The notes beneath the pieces are model-generated. The model saw nothing but the letters and a program-made list of their open reading frames with translations, was not told the DNA's origin and made no database searches. From the NCBI RefSeq assembly GCF_009765685.1, contig NZ_LMUY01000001.1, positions 1 through 64,000 of the forward strand: a DNA stretch of 64,000 nucleotides, read 5' to 3'. Shown piece after piece: positions 1 to 9,150 of the stretch. This DNA is from Acidisphaera sp. L21. Its GTDB lineage: Bacteria > Pseudomonadota > Alphaproteobacteria > Acetobacterales > Acetobacteraceae. Position 1 is the stretch's first letter. Each line of letters starts with the position of its first letter. The position numbers and the translations under genes were made by a program.

Positions 1-655
1 TTTCCAGCCCGTCCTGGACGCCTGGGCGTTTCTGCTCAGCGGCGTCTGGGTCACGCTGCTGCTCTCGGTTGCGGCCGCCGGGTGCAGCTTCGTGGCGGGC
101 ACGGCCATCGCACTCGCCCGTATCTATGGGCCGCGATGGCTGCACCCGGTGCTGGTGTTCTACATCGACTCCATGCGTGCCCTGCCGGTCCTGGTCGTGC
201 TGGTGTGGATGTATTTCGCCTTCCCCCTCGTCGCCGGCATCAACCTGCCGCCCTTCGTCTCCGCCCTCGTTGCCCTCACCCTTCACCTCGCCGCCTACGT
301 GGCCGAGGTCCTGCGCGCCGGCATCGAGGGCATCCGGCCCGGCCAAACCCGCGCCGGCTTCGCCCTGGGCATGAGCCAATGGCAGGTCATTCGCCAAATC
401 ATCCTGCCGCAGGCGCTGGTGCGGATGCTGCCGTCCTTGGGATCCATCCTGTCCGTCACCATCAAGGATACCGCCATCAGCGCCGTCATCGCCGTGCCCG
501 ACCTGATGCGCCGCGCCGAATCCGTCGCCGCCAACACCTATCACCCCGTGGAAGTCTTCACGACGGCGATGGTGGTCTATTTCATCATGATCTTCCCCGT
601 CACCCGCGACGTCGACATGCTGTATCGCCGGGTCGCGCATTTGGGCCGCTCATGA
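1..655 (+). CDS. Polar amino acid ABC transporter permease (HisM/GlnP type), 5' end outside window
   Basis: Inner-membrane permease of a polar amino acid ABC importer. The open frame runs in from the left edge (codons from base 2), so the N-terminus is missing. Several hydrophobic segments are visible, and the EAA loop that contacts the ATPase reads GIEGIRPGQTRAGFALGMS, followed by QIILPQALVRMLPSL, which is typical of the HisMQ family. Its TGA overlaps the ATG of the next permease (ATGA), so the two are translationally coupled and probably form a heterodimeric channel. The substrate (Glu, Gln, His or opine-like) cannot be told from sequence, and the binding protein must lie upstream of the window. 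Confidence 0.9.
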   Translation, partial: FQPVLDAWAFLLSGVWVTLLLSVAAAGCSFVAGTAIALARIYGPRWLHPVLVFYIDSMRALPVLVVLVWMYFAFPLVAGINLPPFVSALVALTLHLAAYVAEVLRAGIEGIRPGQTRAGFALGMSQWQVIRQIILPQALVRMLPSLGSILSVTIKDTAISAVIAVPDLMRRAESVAANTYHPVEVFTTAMVVYFIMIFPVTRDVDMLYRRVAHLGRS

Positions 656-1311
656 CCCTGCAATGGTCGGTCGTGTGGGATAACTGGCCCGCCCTGCTGC
701 ACGGCGTGCTGCTGACGATCGCGCTCACATTCACCACGATGGCCATCGCCGTACCCGGCGGCATCCTCCTCGCTCTCATGCGCCTGTCGCCCATCCGACC
801 GCTCAACCTCTTCGCCACCTGCTTCGTGGAACTCTTTCGCAACCTGCCGATCATCCTGGTGGTCTACTGGGCATTTTACGTGCTGCCCGTTCTCACCGGG
901 CTCTCGCTCTCCGCCTTCGCCACCGGGCTCGCCGCGCTGTGCTTCAACGTCTCCGCCTACAACTCCGAAACCTTCCGCGCAGGCATCGCCTCCATCCGCG
1001 CCGGACAAACCGAGGCCGGGCTCGCCCTTGGCATGAGTCGCAGTACCGCCTTCCGCACCATCGTCCTGCCGCAGGCCTGGCGCCGCGTGCTTCCCGTTCT
1101 CGCCAGCACCTGGGTGTCGCTGTTCAAGGACACCTCGCTCGTCTCCGTCATCGCCGTGGGGGAGCTCGCCTATACCGCCCTGCAAATCCGCTCCCAAACC
1201 TTCCGCGTGCTGGAAATGCTGACGGCGATGGCCGCGATCTACTGGCTGCTCGGCTACCCGCAGGCCAAGCTGGTGGACTGGATCCACCGCCGCATGGGAG
1301 TTCTCGAATGA
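652..1311 (+). CDS. Polar amino acid ABC transporter permease, second subunit
   Basis: Second inner-membrane permease of the same importer, 219 residues, the usual length for this family. The N-terminus carries a hydrophobic segment ([13 protein letters not shown]). The EAA motif is clear ([22 protein letters not shown], then [14 protein letters not shown]). The start is fixed by the ATGA overlap with the upstream permease, and its own TGA overlaps the ATG of the ATPase gene. Upstream in-frame starts would run through the first permease gene and are rejected. Confidence 0.93.
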   Translation: MTLQWSVVWDNWPALLHGVLLTIALTFTTMAIAVPGGILLALMRLSPIRPLNLFATCFVELFRNLPIILVVYWAFYVLPVLTGLSLSAFATGLAALCFNVSAYNSETFRAGIASIRAGQTEAGLALGMSRSTAFRTIVLPQAWRRVLPVLASTWVSLFKDTSLVSVIAVGELAYTALQIRSQTFRVLEMLTAMAAIYWLLGYPQAKLVDWIHRRMGVLE

Positions 1312-2063
1312 CCGCCGTCCCACCCCGCCCCGTGATCCAATACGAGGGCGTGGTCAAAACCTTCGGCACTTTCACAGCCCTGCGCGGCGTCTCTCTCGAG
1401 GTGAACCATGGCGAGGTCGTCTGCCTCATCGGCCCCTCCGGCTCCGGCAAATCGACGCTGCTCCGCTGCACCAACGGGCTGGAGCCGATCGATTCCGGTC
1501 GCGTCCTCTTCGACGGCGTCGCATTGCCGGCTCAGCCAAAGGCGCTCTACCGCGTGCGCCAACGCATGGGCATGGTGTTCCAAAGCTTCGAGCTTTTCCC
1601 GCACAAAACTGCGCTGGACAACGTCGCCATCGGCCCCATCACCGTGCTGGGCATGCCCCGCACCCAGGCCCGCGAGCGAGCGATGGCCCTGCTGGACAAG
1701 GTCGGTCTCGCCGACAAGGCGGGAAGCCTGCCTGCCAAATTATCCGGTGGCCAACAACAACGCGTTGCCATCGCCCGCGCCTTGGCCATGCAGCCGGAGG
1801 TGATGCTGTTCGACGAACCCACCTCCGCCCTGGACCCGGAAACGATCGGCGAGGTGTTGAATGTGATGAAGCGCCTAGCCGACGAAGGCATGACGATGGT
1901 GGTCGTCACCCACGAAATGAACTTCGCCCGGCGCGTGGCGGATCGGGTGGTGGTGTTCGAGAAGGGGCAGGTGGTGGAGAGTGGCCCGCCCGAGCAGATT
2001 TTCGACGCGCCGAAAACGACACGGACGCGGGATTTCCTGGGGCATCTCGGGTGGCAGGGATAA
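1308..2063 (+). CDS. Polar amino acid ABC transporter ATP-binding protein (HisP/GlnQ type)
   Basis: Cytoplasmic ATPase of the importer, 251 residues. Walker [10 protein letters not shown] near residue 40, Q-loop [10 protein letters not shown], signature [15 protein letters not shown], Walker [14 protein letters not shown] and the switch His in VTHEMNFAR are all intact. The VTHEM..A form and the GLEPIDSG stretch are typical of the polar amino acid subgroup. It is the last gene of a three-gene coupled run. After the stop only 24 bases separate it from the convergent lipase gene, and no hairpin is seen there. Confidence 0.94.
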   Translation: MTAVPPRPVIQYEGVVKTFGTFTALRGVSLEVNHGEVVCLIGPSGSGKSTLLRCTNGLEPIDSGRVLFDGVALPAQPKALYRVRQRMGMVFQSFELFPHKTALDNVAIGPITVLGMPRTQARERAMALLDKVGLADKAGSLPAKLSGGQQQRVAIARALAMQPEVMLFDEPTSALDPETIGEVLNVMKRLADEGMTMVVVTHEMNFARRVADRVVVFEKGQVVESGPPEQIFDAPKTTRTRDFLGHLGWQG

Positions 2064-2087
2064 CGGGCGAAATCGCGGAACGAGACA

Positions 2088-3029
2088 TTATACTTGGACG
2101 ACGTCGCCTACGCCTGTGAGGAGTAACTTTGCCAGACTTGGCCGGCCAATTTCGGGCCCCAGCACGCAGGTGGCGCTGCTTTCCTCACCCGGCGGTGGAT
2201 TGGTCTTGAAGGGCTCGGTCAGCTCGTAGTCAAGCATGGCGCTATAGCAGATGACATGATGGTTGCACCCGACGTCGAGCTCGATCGATGCCTCGGACGT
2301 CGCCGGCCGCAGGACCGTGCGCTGCGGCAGATGCGTGTAATCTGGACCGAGTGGTACCCGCGGGACGACATCGAGGATGTAGTTGAAGACGCGGTAGTTC
2401 TTGACGGTCTTGTCAAAATACGTCGCGAATGTGGAATTGCCGGGGTGTGGGGATGCGAAGAAGCATCCGGAAACTTGGTTGCCAAGCTGTCGTTGCGCGA
2501 GTTCGAGGGCAAGGTATGTGCCAAGCGGCGCGCCGAGGCTGTGGCCGGTGACTGTCACCGAACGGCCCCCGGCTGCTTCTGCTTCAATGGCCTGATACAA
2601 GGGCCGATCTGGATCACCGCGCGATGATTTCAGCACCATCGACGCATAGATCGACCAGAAGCCGGATTCTACTTTGGCATCCAACGGGCTGAGCGGGTTG
2701 GGAACGATGGGTCGATACAACGTTGGGAGAAACTCGGCGTCTTCGACCCACTCGACGAACCTGTCGGTCCCCCGAAACACAGCGACCACCTCGTTGTTCA
2801 GCCTAACCACATACCCGTAACAGACAGGGCCGCCGATTTGGATTGGACCATTTTTCACGGGCAGATGGTCGTTACCGATGATGTAGCCGAGACACTGCCA
2901 TCCAGCCGCGATGAGTATTGGCGGCAAAGCAGGAGTGAGGTTTGCCGGGTTAACCCGGTAGATATCCATTGCATGCATGACCATGAGGCCGTAGCCGGCC
3001 GCGACTGCATTCGAGATGTCTCCCGCCAC
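2088..3029 (-). CDS. Class 3 lipase-like alpha/beta hydrolase
   Basis: Probable lipase/esterase of the fungal lipase 3 type, 313 residues. The nucleophile elbow GHSLGAPLG lies near residue 165. A likely catalytic Asp follows in YILDVVPRVP and the His in CNHHVICY, the order expected for class 3 lipases. No signal peptide is visible, so it may be cytoplasmic or exported by another route. The start is a GTG, with GGGGAGGA seven bases upstream. GC content in sampled stretches is about 53-57 percent, below the neighbours, which suggests separate acquisition. The lipid substrate is unknown. Confidence 0.8.
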   Translation of the reverse strand: MAGDISNAVAAGYGLMVMHAMDIYRVNPANLTPALPPILIAAGWQCLGYIIGNDHLPVKNGPIQIGGPVCYGYVVRLNNEVVAVFRGTDRFVEWVEDAEFLPTLYRPIVPNPLSPLDAKVESGFWSIYASMVLKSSRGDPDRPLYQAIEAEAAGGRSVTVTGHSLGAPLGTYLALELAQRQLGNQVSGCFFASPHPGNSTFATYFDKTVKNYRVFNYILDVVPRVPLGPDYTHLPQRTVLRPATSEASIELDVGCNHHVICYSAMLDYELTEPFKTNPPPGEESSATCVLGPEIGRPSLAKLLLTGVGDVVQV

Positions 3030-3175
3030 AACCGTATCCTCCCCATATGGGCAGAATTATCGGACAATGTCGTTCCGGAATCAAACGGATATGCGGCAGG
3101 TTTGGGCTTTGCGGCTGATTTCCTGCTCTCGGCAACGACCTATCGTTTCCGAATGGCTGTCGGCGGTGGGTCGCT

Positions 3176-3700
3176 TTACGCCACGACCGGGTAGTCGATC
3201 CGCGTCACTTCCAGCAGTTCCGCCCCGCGCGGCGTCCGGACGGTGACCTCATCACCCACCCGCGCCCGCAGCAGCGCCAGCGCGACCGGGGAGCCGATGC
3301 TGATCTTGCCCAGCGCCATATCCGCCTCGTCGACACCGGTAATCGTCACCGTCACCGCCTCGTCGCGCTCGTTCAGGTAGGTCACAGTGGCGCCAAAGAA
3401 CACGCGGTCGCGTTGCGTCTGTCGGGAGGCATCCACCACCTCCGCGTGCGCCAGGCGTCGGCCGAGGAACCGCAAGCGCCCGTCGATCTGGCGCAGCAGG
3501 CGCTTGCCTTCCTTGTAATCGGCGTTTTCGCTGCGGTCGCCATTGCTGGCAGCCCAGGCCACGACCTCGACCGTCCGATGCCGACGCTCCCGCTGCGCCG
3601 CCAGTTCCTGGACCAGCCCGGCATGGCCTTCCGGCGTCATGTAGAACTTGCCGCCGGGTAGCTTCGGCGGGCCGTTTTCGTCGTCGTCATCTTCAGTCAT
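3176..3700 (-). CDS. greB: GreA/GreB-family transcription elongation factor, closest to GreB
   Basis: Elongation factor that rescues backtracked RNA polymerase by stimulating transcript cleavage. It has 174 residues, slightly longer than usual because of an acidic N-terminal lead (MTEDDDDEN). The coiled-coil tip GDRSENADYKEGKRLL holds the conserved acidic residues that reach the polymerase active site and matches GreB more than GreA. The C-terminal FKBP-like domain (FGATVTYLNE ... ISIGSPVALALL) is complete. The ATG at 3700 lies four bases after the ggt stop, so the two genes are probably cotranscribed. A longer in-frame start would overlap ggt. Confidence 0.9.
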   Translation of the reverse strand: MTEDDDDENGPPKLPGGKFYMTPEGHAGLVQELAAQRERRHRTVEVVAWAASNGDRSENADYKEGKRLLRQIDGRLRFLGRRLAHAEVVDASRQTQRDRVFFGATVTYLNERDEAVTVTITGVDEADMALGKISIGSPVALALLRARVGDEVTVRTPRGAELLEVTRIDYPVVA

Positions 3701-3704
3701 AGGC

Positions 3705-5396
3705 TTAGCGCACGATTTCCGGCCGGAACCGCACGCCGCGCCGCGCCAATCCGCCCCCCAGCGCCACCGGCGTGCCATCGGCCCGCCAGCAGGCCGCGCC
3801 CTCCATGGATCGGTCGTCGTGGAACTCGATCGCGCTCATCCCGCCGGCCACGTTGCCGACGCGGATCGCGTCGTGCCCCATATCGCGTAGTGCCTCGAAC
3901 ACAGTGTCGGCGATGCCGCGCTCCACCTCCAGCGAGTGCCCCTGCGTCCACACGCGCGGCGCCTCCACCGCCTCCTGCACGCTCATCCCGTGGTCGATCA
4001 GGTTGGACAGCGCCTGCATCACGGCGGGGAAGATGCGCAGCCCGCCGGGAAGGCCCAGCGCATAGGCCGGCTTGCCGTTGCGCAGAGCGATGACTGGCGA
4101 CATCGAGGACGTCACCCGCTTGCCCGGCATCACCGAACTCGCGCGGTTCGGATTCGGGTCGAACACGAACATGTAGTTGTTGGGGATCATCCCGGTCCCC
4201 GGCACGATGTAGCGTGCGCCGAACAGGCTGTTGATCGTCTGCGTGCTGGCAACCACATTGCCAACGCCATCCGCCACCGTGATATGCGTGGTGTAGGCGG
4301 AGCCTTCGGGCGCCACTTCCGCGGACCAGCTTTGCGCCCGGCTCAGATCGATCTTCGCCCGCCGGTCCGCCGCGTAATCCTTCGACAGGATCTTGCCGAC
4401 AGGAACCTTCACGAACGCCGGGTCGGCGGTCGCCGCGGCGCGATCGGCAAACGCGATCTTCAGCACCTCCGCCAGCAAATGCACGGTATCGACGGTGCCG
4501 AACCCCAGCGCCCCGATGTCATACCCCTCCAGAATATTCAGCATCTGGATGATGTGCAGCGGCCCGGAGGACGGGGGAGGCGGCCCGATGATCTCCACTC
4601 CGCGGTAATGCCCGCGCACGGGTTCCCGCGTCACTGTGGCGACCGCGTCAAGATCGGCCTGGGTGATGTAGCCGCCATGGGCAGCCATATGCGCGACATA
4701 GGCCTTGCCCAACGCGCCGTGATACAGCAGCCCCGGCCCCTCGCGCGCGATGTCGCGCAGTGTTTCGGCGTAATCCCCGGTCACCAATCGCGCCCCAGCC
4801 GCGATCGGCGAGCCCCCCGGCAAATACAGCTTCGAAATCTCCGCATCCAGCGCTAGGTCTGCCGCGCTGTCCGCTACGCACTCATGCAGATACGGCGTCA
4901 CCCGGAACCCGCGCGAGGCATGGCGGATTGCCGGTTCCATCACATCGGCCAGCGAGAACGTGCCAAACCGCTCCAAAGCCTCGCACCAGCCCATGAGGTT
5001 GCCCGGCGTCGCCACCGCGGTCGGTCCCACCGCGTTCTTGCGGCCCAGCGTATCCATCGCACCCGGCGGCGCCTTGGGGTCGGGGGTGTAGACGGTCGGC
5101 CCGGTCGTCAGCGGCGCCGTGCTCTGCCCGTCGATCACGGTGTGGGTGCCGTCGGCCAGGCGAATATGCGCCATGCCGCCGCCCAATATGCCGACCATCA
5201 TCGGCTCCACCACACTCAGCGTGAACAGCGAGGCCACCGCGGCGTCGATCGCGTTGCCCCCCGCCGCCAGCATTTCCGCCCCCGCGGCCGAGGCTAGCGC
5301 GTGGTTGGTGATGACCATGCCGCGCGTCCCGATCGCCGGCTGCTTTTCGCAGTCGAAACCCGCAGCGGCCCTGGTGCGCCAATTGGTGTGCGGCAT
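3705..5396 (-). CDS. ggt: Gamma-glutamyltransferase (gamma-glutamyltranspeptidase)
   Basis: Cleaves or transfers gamma-glutamyl groups from glutathione and related peptides; the family is made as an autoprocessed precursor of the Ntn-hydrolase type. It has 563 residues. The likely processing point and nucleophile Thr is the first T of TTHITV, with downstream NSLFGA and the PGKRVTSSMSPVI stretch typical of the small subunit. The GGxGLPGGLRI-like C-terminal part is present. The ATG at 5396 has GGGAGG seven bases upstream; longer starts overlap the neighbouring SDR gene. No clear signal peptide is visible, so a cytoplasmic role on imported gamma-glutamyl compounds is possible. Confidence 0.92.
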   Translation of the reverse strand: MPHTNWRTRAAAGFDCEKQPAIGTRGMVITNHALASAAGAEMLAAGGNAIDAAVASLFTLSVVEPMMVGILGGGMAHIRLADGTHTVIDGQSTAPLTTGPTVYTPDPKAPPGAMDTLGRKNAVGPTAVATPGNLMGWCEALERFGTFSLADVMEPAIRHASRGFRVTPYLHECVADSAADLALDAEISKLYLPGGSPIAAGARLVTGDYAETLRDIAREGPGLLYHGALGKAYVAHMAAHGGYITQADLDAVATVTREPVRGHYRGVEIIGPPPPSSGPLHIIQMLNILEGYDIGALGFGTVDTVHLLAEVLKIAFADRAAATADPAFVKVPVGKILSKDYAADRRAKIDLSRAQSWSAEVAPEGSAYTTHITVADGVGNVVASTQTINSLFGARYIVPGTGMIPNNYMFVFDPNPNRASSVMPGKRVTSSMSPVIALRNGKPAYALGLPGGLRIFPAVMQALSNLIDHGMSVQEAVEAPRVWTQGHSLEVERGIADTVFEALRDMGHDAIRVGNVAGGMSAIEFHDDRSMEGAACWRADGTPVALGGGLARRGVRFRPEIVR

Positions 5397-5472
5397 TGGT
5401 AACCCTCCCATCTGGTCTATCCTGCCGACCATCGCGCAGAGCGAGGCACCTGTGAAGCTGAGGCCTTTGACT

Positions 5473-6216
5473 CTACGGGCCGCCAGACACCGAAATGGTC
5501 TGCCCATTGATCATTCCGGCGAACTCGCTGGCCAGGAACATCACCGCATGCGCGATATCCTCCGGCGTGCCGGATCGCCGTGTCGGCGTGCGCTGGATCA
5601 GATCCGCCTGCTGTTGCGAGGTGTAGGATTGCCACTGCCGCTCGTAATCCGGGCTGGTGCGCTGGAAGCCCGGCGCCACCGCATTTACCGTGATGCCGAA
5701 CGGCCCCAATTCCTGCCCCAGTTGCCGCGACAGCCCGATCTCCCCCGCCTTGGCGGAGGCATAGGCCTGGATTCCCGTCAGTGACGTCCGCAACCCGGCG
5801 CCACTGGCGATGAACACGATACGGCCGGTCTTCTGAGCCTTCATCCCCGGCACCACCGCCTGCGATGCCAGGAACGCCCCGGTCAAATTTGCATCCACCA
5901 CGGCGCGCCAATCGGCTTCCGATACGTCCTCCATCGGCTTGGCTGCCTGGCCCAGCACGCCGCCAGCCACGTATACCAGCACGTCCGGACTGCGCCCCGC
6001 TACCTGCGTCGCCGTCGCCACCCAGGCGCGCACGGCAGCCGCATCCAGCAAATCGACCAAACTGGTGTGCATCTCCAGCGCGGCCAACTCATCCGCCAAC
6101 CGGTCGGCCGCGAACACCTGGCCGCCGCGTGCCGCGAAGGCCGTCGCGATCCCGCGCCCGATGCCACGCGCCGCCCCCGCCACCAGGATGCTGCGTCCTT
6201 CGAAATTGATGTTCAT
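5473..6216 (-). CDS. SDR family NAD(P)-dependent oxidoreductase
   Basis: Classical short-chain dehydrogenase, 247 residues. The cofactor motif GAARGIG is near residue 14. The NAG position reads YVAGG, the catalytic Ser lies in IASGAG, and YASAK is the active-site Tyr/Lys pair; the C-terminus ISVSGGP is typical. The residue after the second beta strand is Asp (AADRL), which suggests NAD(H) rather than NADP(H). The gene is followed by ggt and preceded, nine bases away, by an IclR gene on the same strand. Substrate unknown; probably a hydroxy or keto acid or sugar acid. Confidence 0.9.
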   Translation of the reverse strand: MNINFEGRSILVAGAARGIGRGIATAFAARGGQVFAADRLADELAALEMHTSLVDLLDAAAVRAWVATATQVAGRSPDVLVYVAGGVLGQAAKPMEDVSEADWRAVVDANLTGAFLASQAVVPGMKAQKTGRIVFIASGAGLRTSLTGIQAYASAKAGEIGLSRQLGQELGPFGITVNAVAPGFQRTSPDYERQWQSYTSQQQADLIQRTPTRRSGTPEDIAHAVMFLASEFAGMINGQTISVSGGP

Positions 6217-6225
6217 ACCGTGCTC

Positions 6226-7023
6226 CTACGCCGCCCTATGCTGCTGTGGCCCACTTAACTGCGCGCTCAGCCGCGCCGCCGCCGCCAGCAACGCCGCGAT
6301 GAACGCCTCGCGATGCCGGTGCCAGCGCTGCGTTAGCGTCGCTAGGTTCAGCGCCGCGACCGGCTGCCCCGTATGGTCGAACACCGGCGCCGCCGCACCC
6401 GACCCACTTTCGGCAAATTCGCCATCGATCTCTGCGTAGCCCTGGCTGCGCGCCTGCACGATCAACTTGCGCAGCGCCGTCGGACGAGTCTCCGTACGGT
6501 CCGTTCGCCGCGGCAATCGATCGGTGCCCAAAATCTCCGTCAGGTCCTCCGCCGGCGCATAGGCCAGCAGAATACGCCCCATCGCCGTGCAATAGGCCGG
6601 GCATTCCACACTGGCGGGCACGTAGCGTACCTCCTGCGGGCTGGGGACCTGCAACAGCGCCCGCACGGTGCCGCCTGGCAACAGCATGCCCAAATTCACG
6701 GTCTCCCGCGTTTCCGCCACCAGCGCCTCCACCACCGGGCGCGCCGCGTGCAGCAACCGCCGAGGCAGGCCACCGACCCAGTCGCCCTCCGCTGCGCCAT
6801 ACGGTGCGGCCAGCAAATACCGCTCCGACTCGTTGCGCATCACATAGCCGCGCTGCTGCAGCGTGCGTAGCAGGGCCAGCGCACTGCTCTTCGGGATCGC
6901 CAGATTCTGCGACAATTCCGCCAGGGATTGTGGGCGTTCCGCCCCACCTAGCGCCTCCAACAGGCTCAAAACCCGCTCGGCAGACTTGACGCTGTCATTC
7001 ATTGGGCTGAACGTCGTTTCCAT
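6226..7023 (-). CDS. IclR family transcriptional regulator
   Basis: 265 residues with the two IclR parts: an N-terminal winged helix (SVKSAERVLSLLEALGG ... LAELSQNLAIPKSSALALLRTL) and a C-terminal effector domain (TVNLGMLL, YCTAMGRILLAY, GYAEIDGEFAESGSGAAAPV, AALNLATL). The start chosen is the ATG at 7023, with an AGGA-like site upstream; a second ATG at 7002 is possible. It is divergent from the SDR/MFS pair with a short intergenic region containing a perfect palindrome (7028-7041), and it most likely controls one or both of these units. The effector is unknown. Confidence 0.9.
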   Translation of the reverse strand: METTFSPMNDSVKSAERVLSLLEALGGAERPQSLAELSQNLAIPKSSALALLRTLQQRGYVMRNESERYLLAAPYGAAEGDWVGGLPRRLLHAARPVVEALVAETRETVNLGMLLPGGTVRALLQVPSPQEVRYVPASVECPAYCTAMGRILLAYAPAEDLTEILGTDRLPRRTDRTETRPTALRKLIVQARSQGYAEIDGEFAESGSGAAAPVFDHTGQPVAALNLATLTQRWHRHREAFIAALLAAAARLSAQLSGPQQHRAA

Positions 7024-7027
7024 ACAT

Positions 7028-7041
7028 GCATCCTGGGATGC
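7028..7041. promoter_or_regulatory. Palindrome between divergent IclR and SDR genes (possible operator)
   Basis: GCATCC-TG-GGATGC is a perfect dyad with six-base arms in the 59-base gap between the IclR start (7023, minus) and the SDR start (7083, plus). Its position next to both starts suits an operator for the adjacent regulator, but it could be chance, since it is only 12 paired bases. Confidence 0.4.
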
Positions 7042-7082
7042 CGCGCCCCGCCGCGTCAACCTTGCTGGACAGGACCGAAACG

Positions 7083-7853
7083 ATGTCACAGATCGCCCCC
7101 ACACCCGCCCGCGTCGCCATCGTCACCGGCGGCGCCCGTGGCATCGGCCGCGGCTGCGCCCACGCTTTGGCCCGCGCCGGTTATGCCATCGCCCTGGTCG
7201 ACCTGCTGGTGCCGGAGATGGAGCGCACCGCCGCCGAAATCCGCGAGATCGGCCAGGCCGCCATGGTGCTGCAGGCCGACGTCGCCGACCACGCCCGCGC
7301 GCGCGAAGTGATTGCAGCCGTGATCGCCGAGTTCGGCCGCATCGACTTCCTGCTCAACGACGCCGGCCGCGCCGCGCCCAAGGGCATCCTGGAAATCACC
7401 GAGGCGGAGTTCGACAGCGCCATCGCCGTCAACCTGAAAAGCTGTTTCAACTACATCCAGGCCACCGTGCCGCACATGCAGGCGCAGGGCGGTGGCCGCA
7501 TCGTGTCGATGTCCTCGCTCAACGCCCATTCGGGTGGCGTCACCGCCGCCGTCAGCCGCTTCGCCTACGCCTCCGCCAAGGCCGGCATCCTCGGCATGAC
7601 CCGGGCGCTGGCGAAAGAACTTGGCCCCGACATCCTGGTCAACGCCATCTGCCCCGGCCTGATCCAGACCGAACTGGCCAAGAACCCCGTCATCGTCGAA
7701 CGCGGTGCCGAAATCGCCAGCAAAGGCATCGCGCTACGCCGGGTCGGCACCACCGATGACGTGGCGCAGATCGTGGTGTTCCTCGCAACCTCGCAACCCT
7801 GCTTCATCACCGGGCAGGATTTCATCGTAGACGGGTTCCAATACAATGTCTGA
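7083..7853 (+). CDS. SDR family oxidoreductase (3-oxoacyl reductase-like)
   Basis: Short-chain dehydrogenase, 256 residues. It has cofactor motif GGARGIG near residue 17, Asp at the end of beta 2 (LVDLL, favouring NAD), NDAG in place of the common NNAG, catalytic Ser in SMSSLNAH, and YASAK; the C-terminus is IVDGFQYNV. The ATG at 7083 is preferred because AGGA lies eight bases upstream; an in-frame ATG at 7026 has no such site and would extend into the IclR promoter region. It overlaps the MFS gene by eight bases. The pair suggests import and oxidation of a hydroxylated organic acid. Confidence 0.9.
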   Translation: MSQIAPTPARVAIVTGGARGIGRGCAHALARAGYAIALVDLLVPEMERTAAEIREIGQAAMVLQADVADHARAREVIAAVIAEFGRIDFLLNDAGRAAPKGILEITEAEFDSAIAVNLKSCFNYIQATVPHMQAQGGGRIVSMSSLNAHSGGVTAAVSRFAYASAKAGILGMTRALAKELGPDILVNAICPGLIQTELAKNPVIVERGAEIASKGIALRRVGTTDDVAQIVVFLATSQPCFITGQDFIVDGFQYNV

Positions 7854-9150
7854 CAACGCCACGCTGCCCGCCACCGACGCCGAGCTCTCCAAACTACGTG
7901 GCCGCGCCGTCGTCGCCTGCCTGGTCGGCCATTTGTTCGAACTGTATGATTTCGGCGTCTACGGCTATTTCGCCGCCGCGATCGGCCACGCAATATTCCC
8001 GTCTACCGACCCGGTGGTCTCGATCCTCAGCAGCTTCGCCACCTACGGCGTCGGCTTCTTCATGCGCCCGGTCGGCGCCTTGGTGATTGGCAGCTACGGC
8101 GATCGCTACGGCCGCCGCGCCGCGCTCATATTCACCGTCACCATGATGGCGATCGCCACCGGCTTGACAGGCTTAGTCCCTTCCTACGACACCGCCGGCA
8201 TCTTCGCGCCGATCATGCTGGTGCTGTGCCGCCTGGCGCAGGGCTTCTCCACGGGTGGCGAGTGGGGCGGGGCCGCGTCGTTCATGGTGGAATATGCGCC
8301 GGCCAACCGCCGGGGTTTCTTCGGCAGCCTGCAGCAGGTCAGCACCGGGCTGGGCCAATTGTTGTCTATCACCATGGCTTTCACGCTCAGCTCCCTGCTG
8401 GATGCGGCGCAGCTCGGCGATTGGGGTTGGCGCGTGGCCTTCCTGTTCGGCCTGCTGCTGGCCCCGGTCGGGCACTATCTCCGCTCCCGCGTGGCGGAAA
8501 CCCCGGTGTTCCGCCGCGACGCCACCACGCAAACCGTGATGCATTCCCCGGTGCGGGAGGCTTTCGGCAGCTATGGCGGCCGCATGTTTCTGGCTTTCGG
8601 CATCACCATCATCTGGACAGTGGGCAGCTACGTCTTTTTCACCTTCATGCCCACCTACGCATCCCAGCAACTGGGGATATCCTCCCGCGCCGCGCTCGGG
8701 TCCACCGCGCTGGCCGCCGTGCTCAACATTTGTTGCCTGCCGTTGGTCGGCGCGCTGTCGGACCGGATTGGCCGCAAGATCCCGCTGATGCTGTCCGCGG
8801 TCGGCTACTTGTTATTGTCCTACCCGTTGTTCGCCATGGTGGTGTCCGAGCGTAGTTTCACCGCATTGCTCACCGCCCAGATCATCGGCAGCCTCCTCTA
8901 CGCGCTCATCAACGGCGTCGGCTCTGCCATGATGTGCGAGTTGTTCCCGACCCGGGTGCGCTACACTGCCCTATCGGTCGGCTATAACGGTGCGGTGATG
9001 GTGTTCGGTGGCTTCGCCCCGTTCATCGCCACCTACCTCACCCGCGCCACCGGCCAATTGGTGGCGCCCAGCTACTACGTGGTCGCCTGCGCCGCCGTCA
9101 GCATCCTGTTCATTCTAAAGCTGAAGGACCGGTCGGGCGAGGCGTTGTAG
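7846..9150 (+). CDS. MFS transporter, metabolite:H+ symporter (MHS) type
   Basis: Inner-membrane symporter, 434 residues with about 12 membrane segments. The N-terminal region FELYDFGVYGYF and the loop RPVGALVIGSYGDRYGRR match the MHS family (shikimate, alpha-ketoglutarate, proline/betaine permeases). The second half repeats the loop as GALSDRIGRK. The start overlaps the SDR stop region by eight bases, so the two genes are coupled. The likely substrate is an organic acid or zwitterion oxidised by the neighbouring SDR; this is inference from context. Confidence 0.9.
   Translation: MSDNATLPATDAELSKLRGRAVVACLVGHLFELYDFGVYGYFAAAIGHAIFPSTDPVVSILSSFATYGVGFFMRPVGALVIGSYGDRYGRRAALIFTVTMMAIATGLTGLVPSYDTAGIFAPIMLVLCRLAQGFSTGGEWGGAASFMVEYAPANRRGFFGSLQQVSTGLGQLLSITMAFTLSSLLDAAQLGDWGWRVAFLFGLLLAPVGHYLRSRVAETPVFRRDATTQTVMHSPVREAFGSYGGRMFLAFGITIIWTVGSYVFFTFMPTYASQQLGISSRAALGSTALAAVLNICCLPLVGALSDRIGRKIPLMLSAVGYLLLSYPLFAMVVSERSFTALLTAQIIGSLLYALINGVGSAMMCELFPTRVRYTALSVGYNGAVMVFGGFAPFIATYLTRATGQLVAPSYYVVACAAVSILFILKLKDRSGEAL

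Noticed and set aside
82-651. Upstream extension of the second permease frame
   Set aside because: The frame is open but gives Arg/His/Pro-rich sequence with no family match; the first permease occupies this stretch.
577-1323. Long open frame on the minus strand across the amino acid permease
   Set aside because: It is the antisense of a clear permease gene, rich in His, Gly, Glu and Arg, as expected for a mirror frame in high-GC DNA.
5397-5507. Longer start for gamma-glutamyltransferase
   Set aside because: It overlaps the SDR gene; the start at 5396 has GGGAGG at correct spacing.
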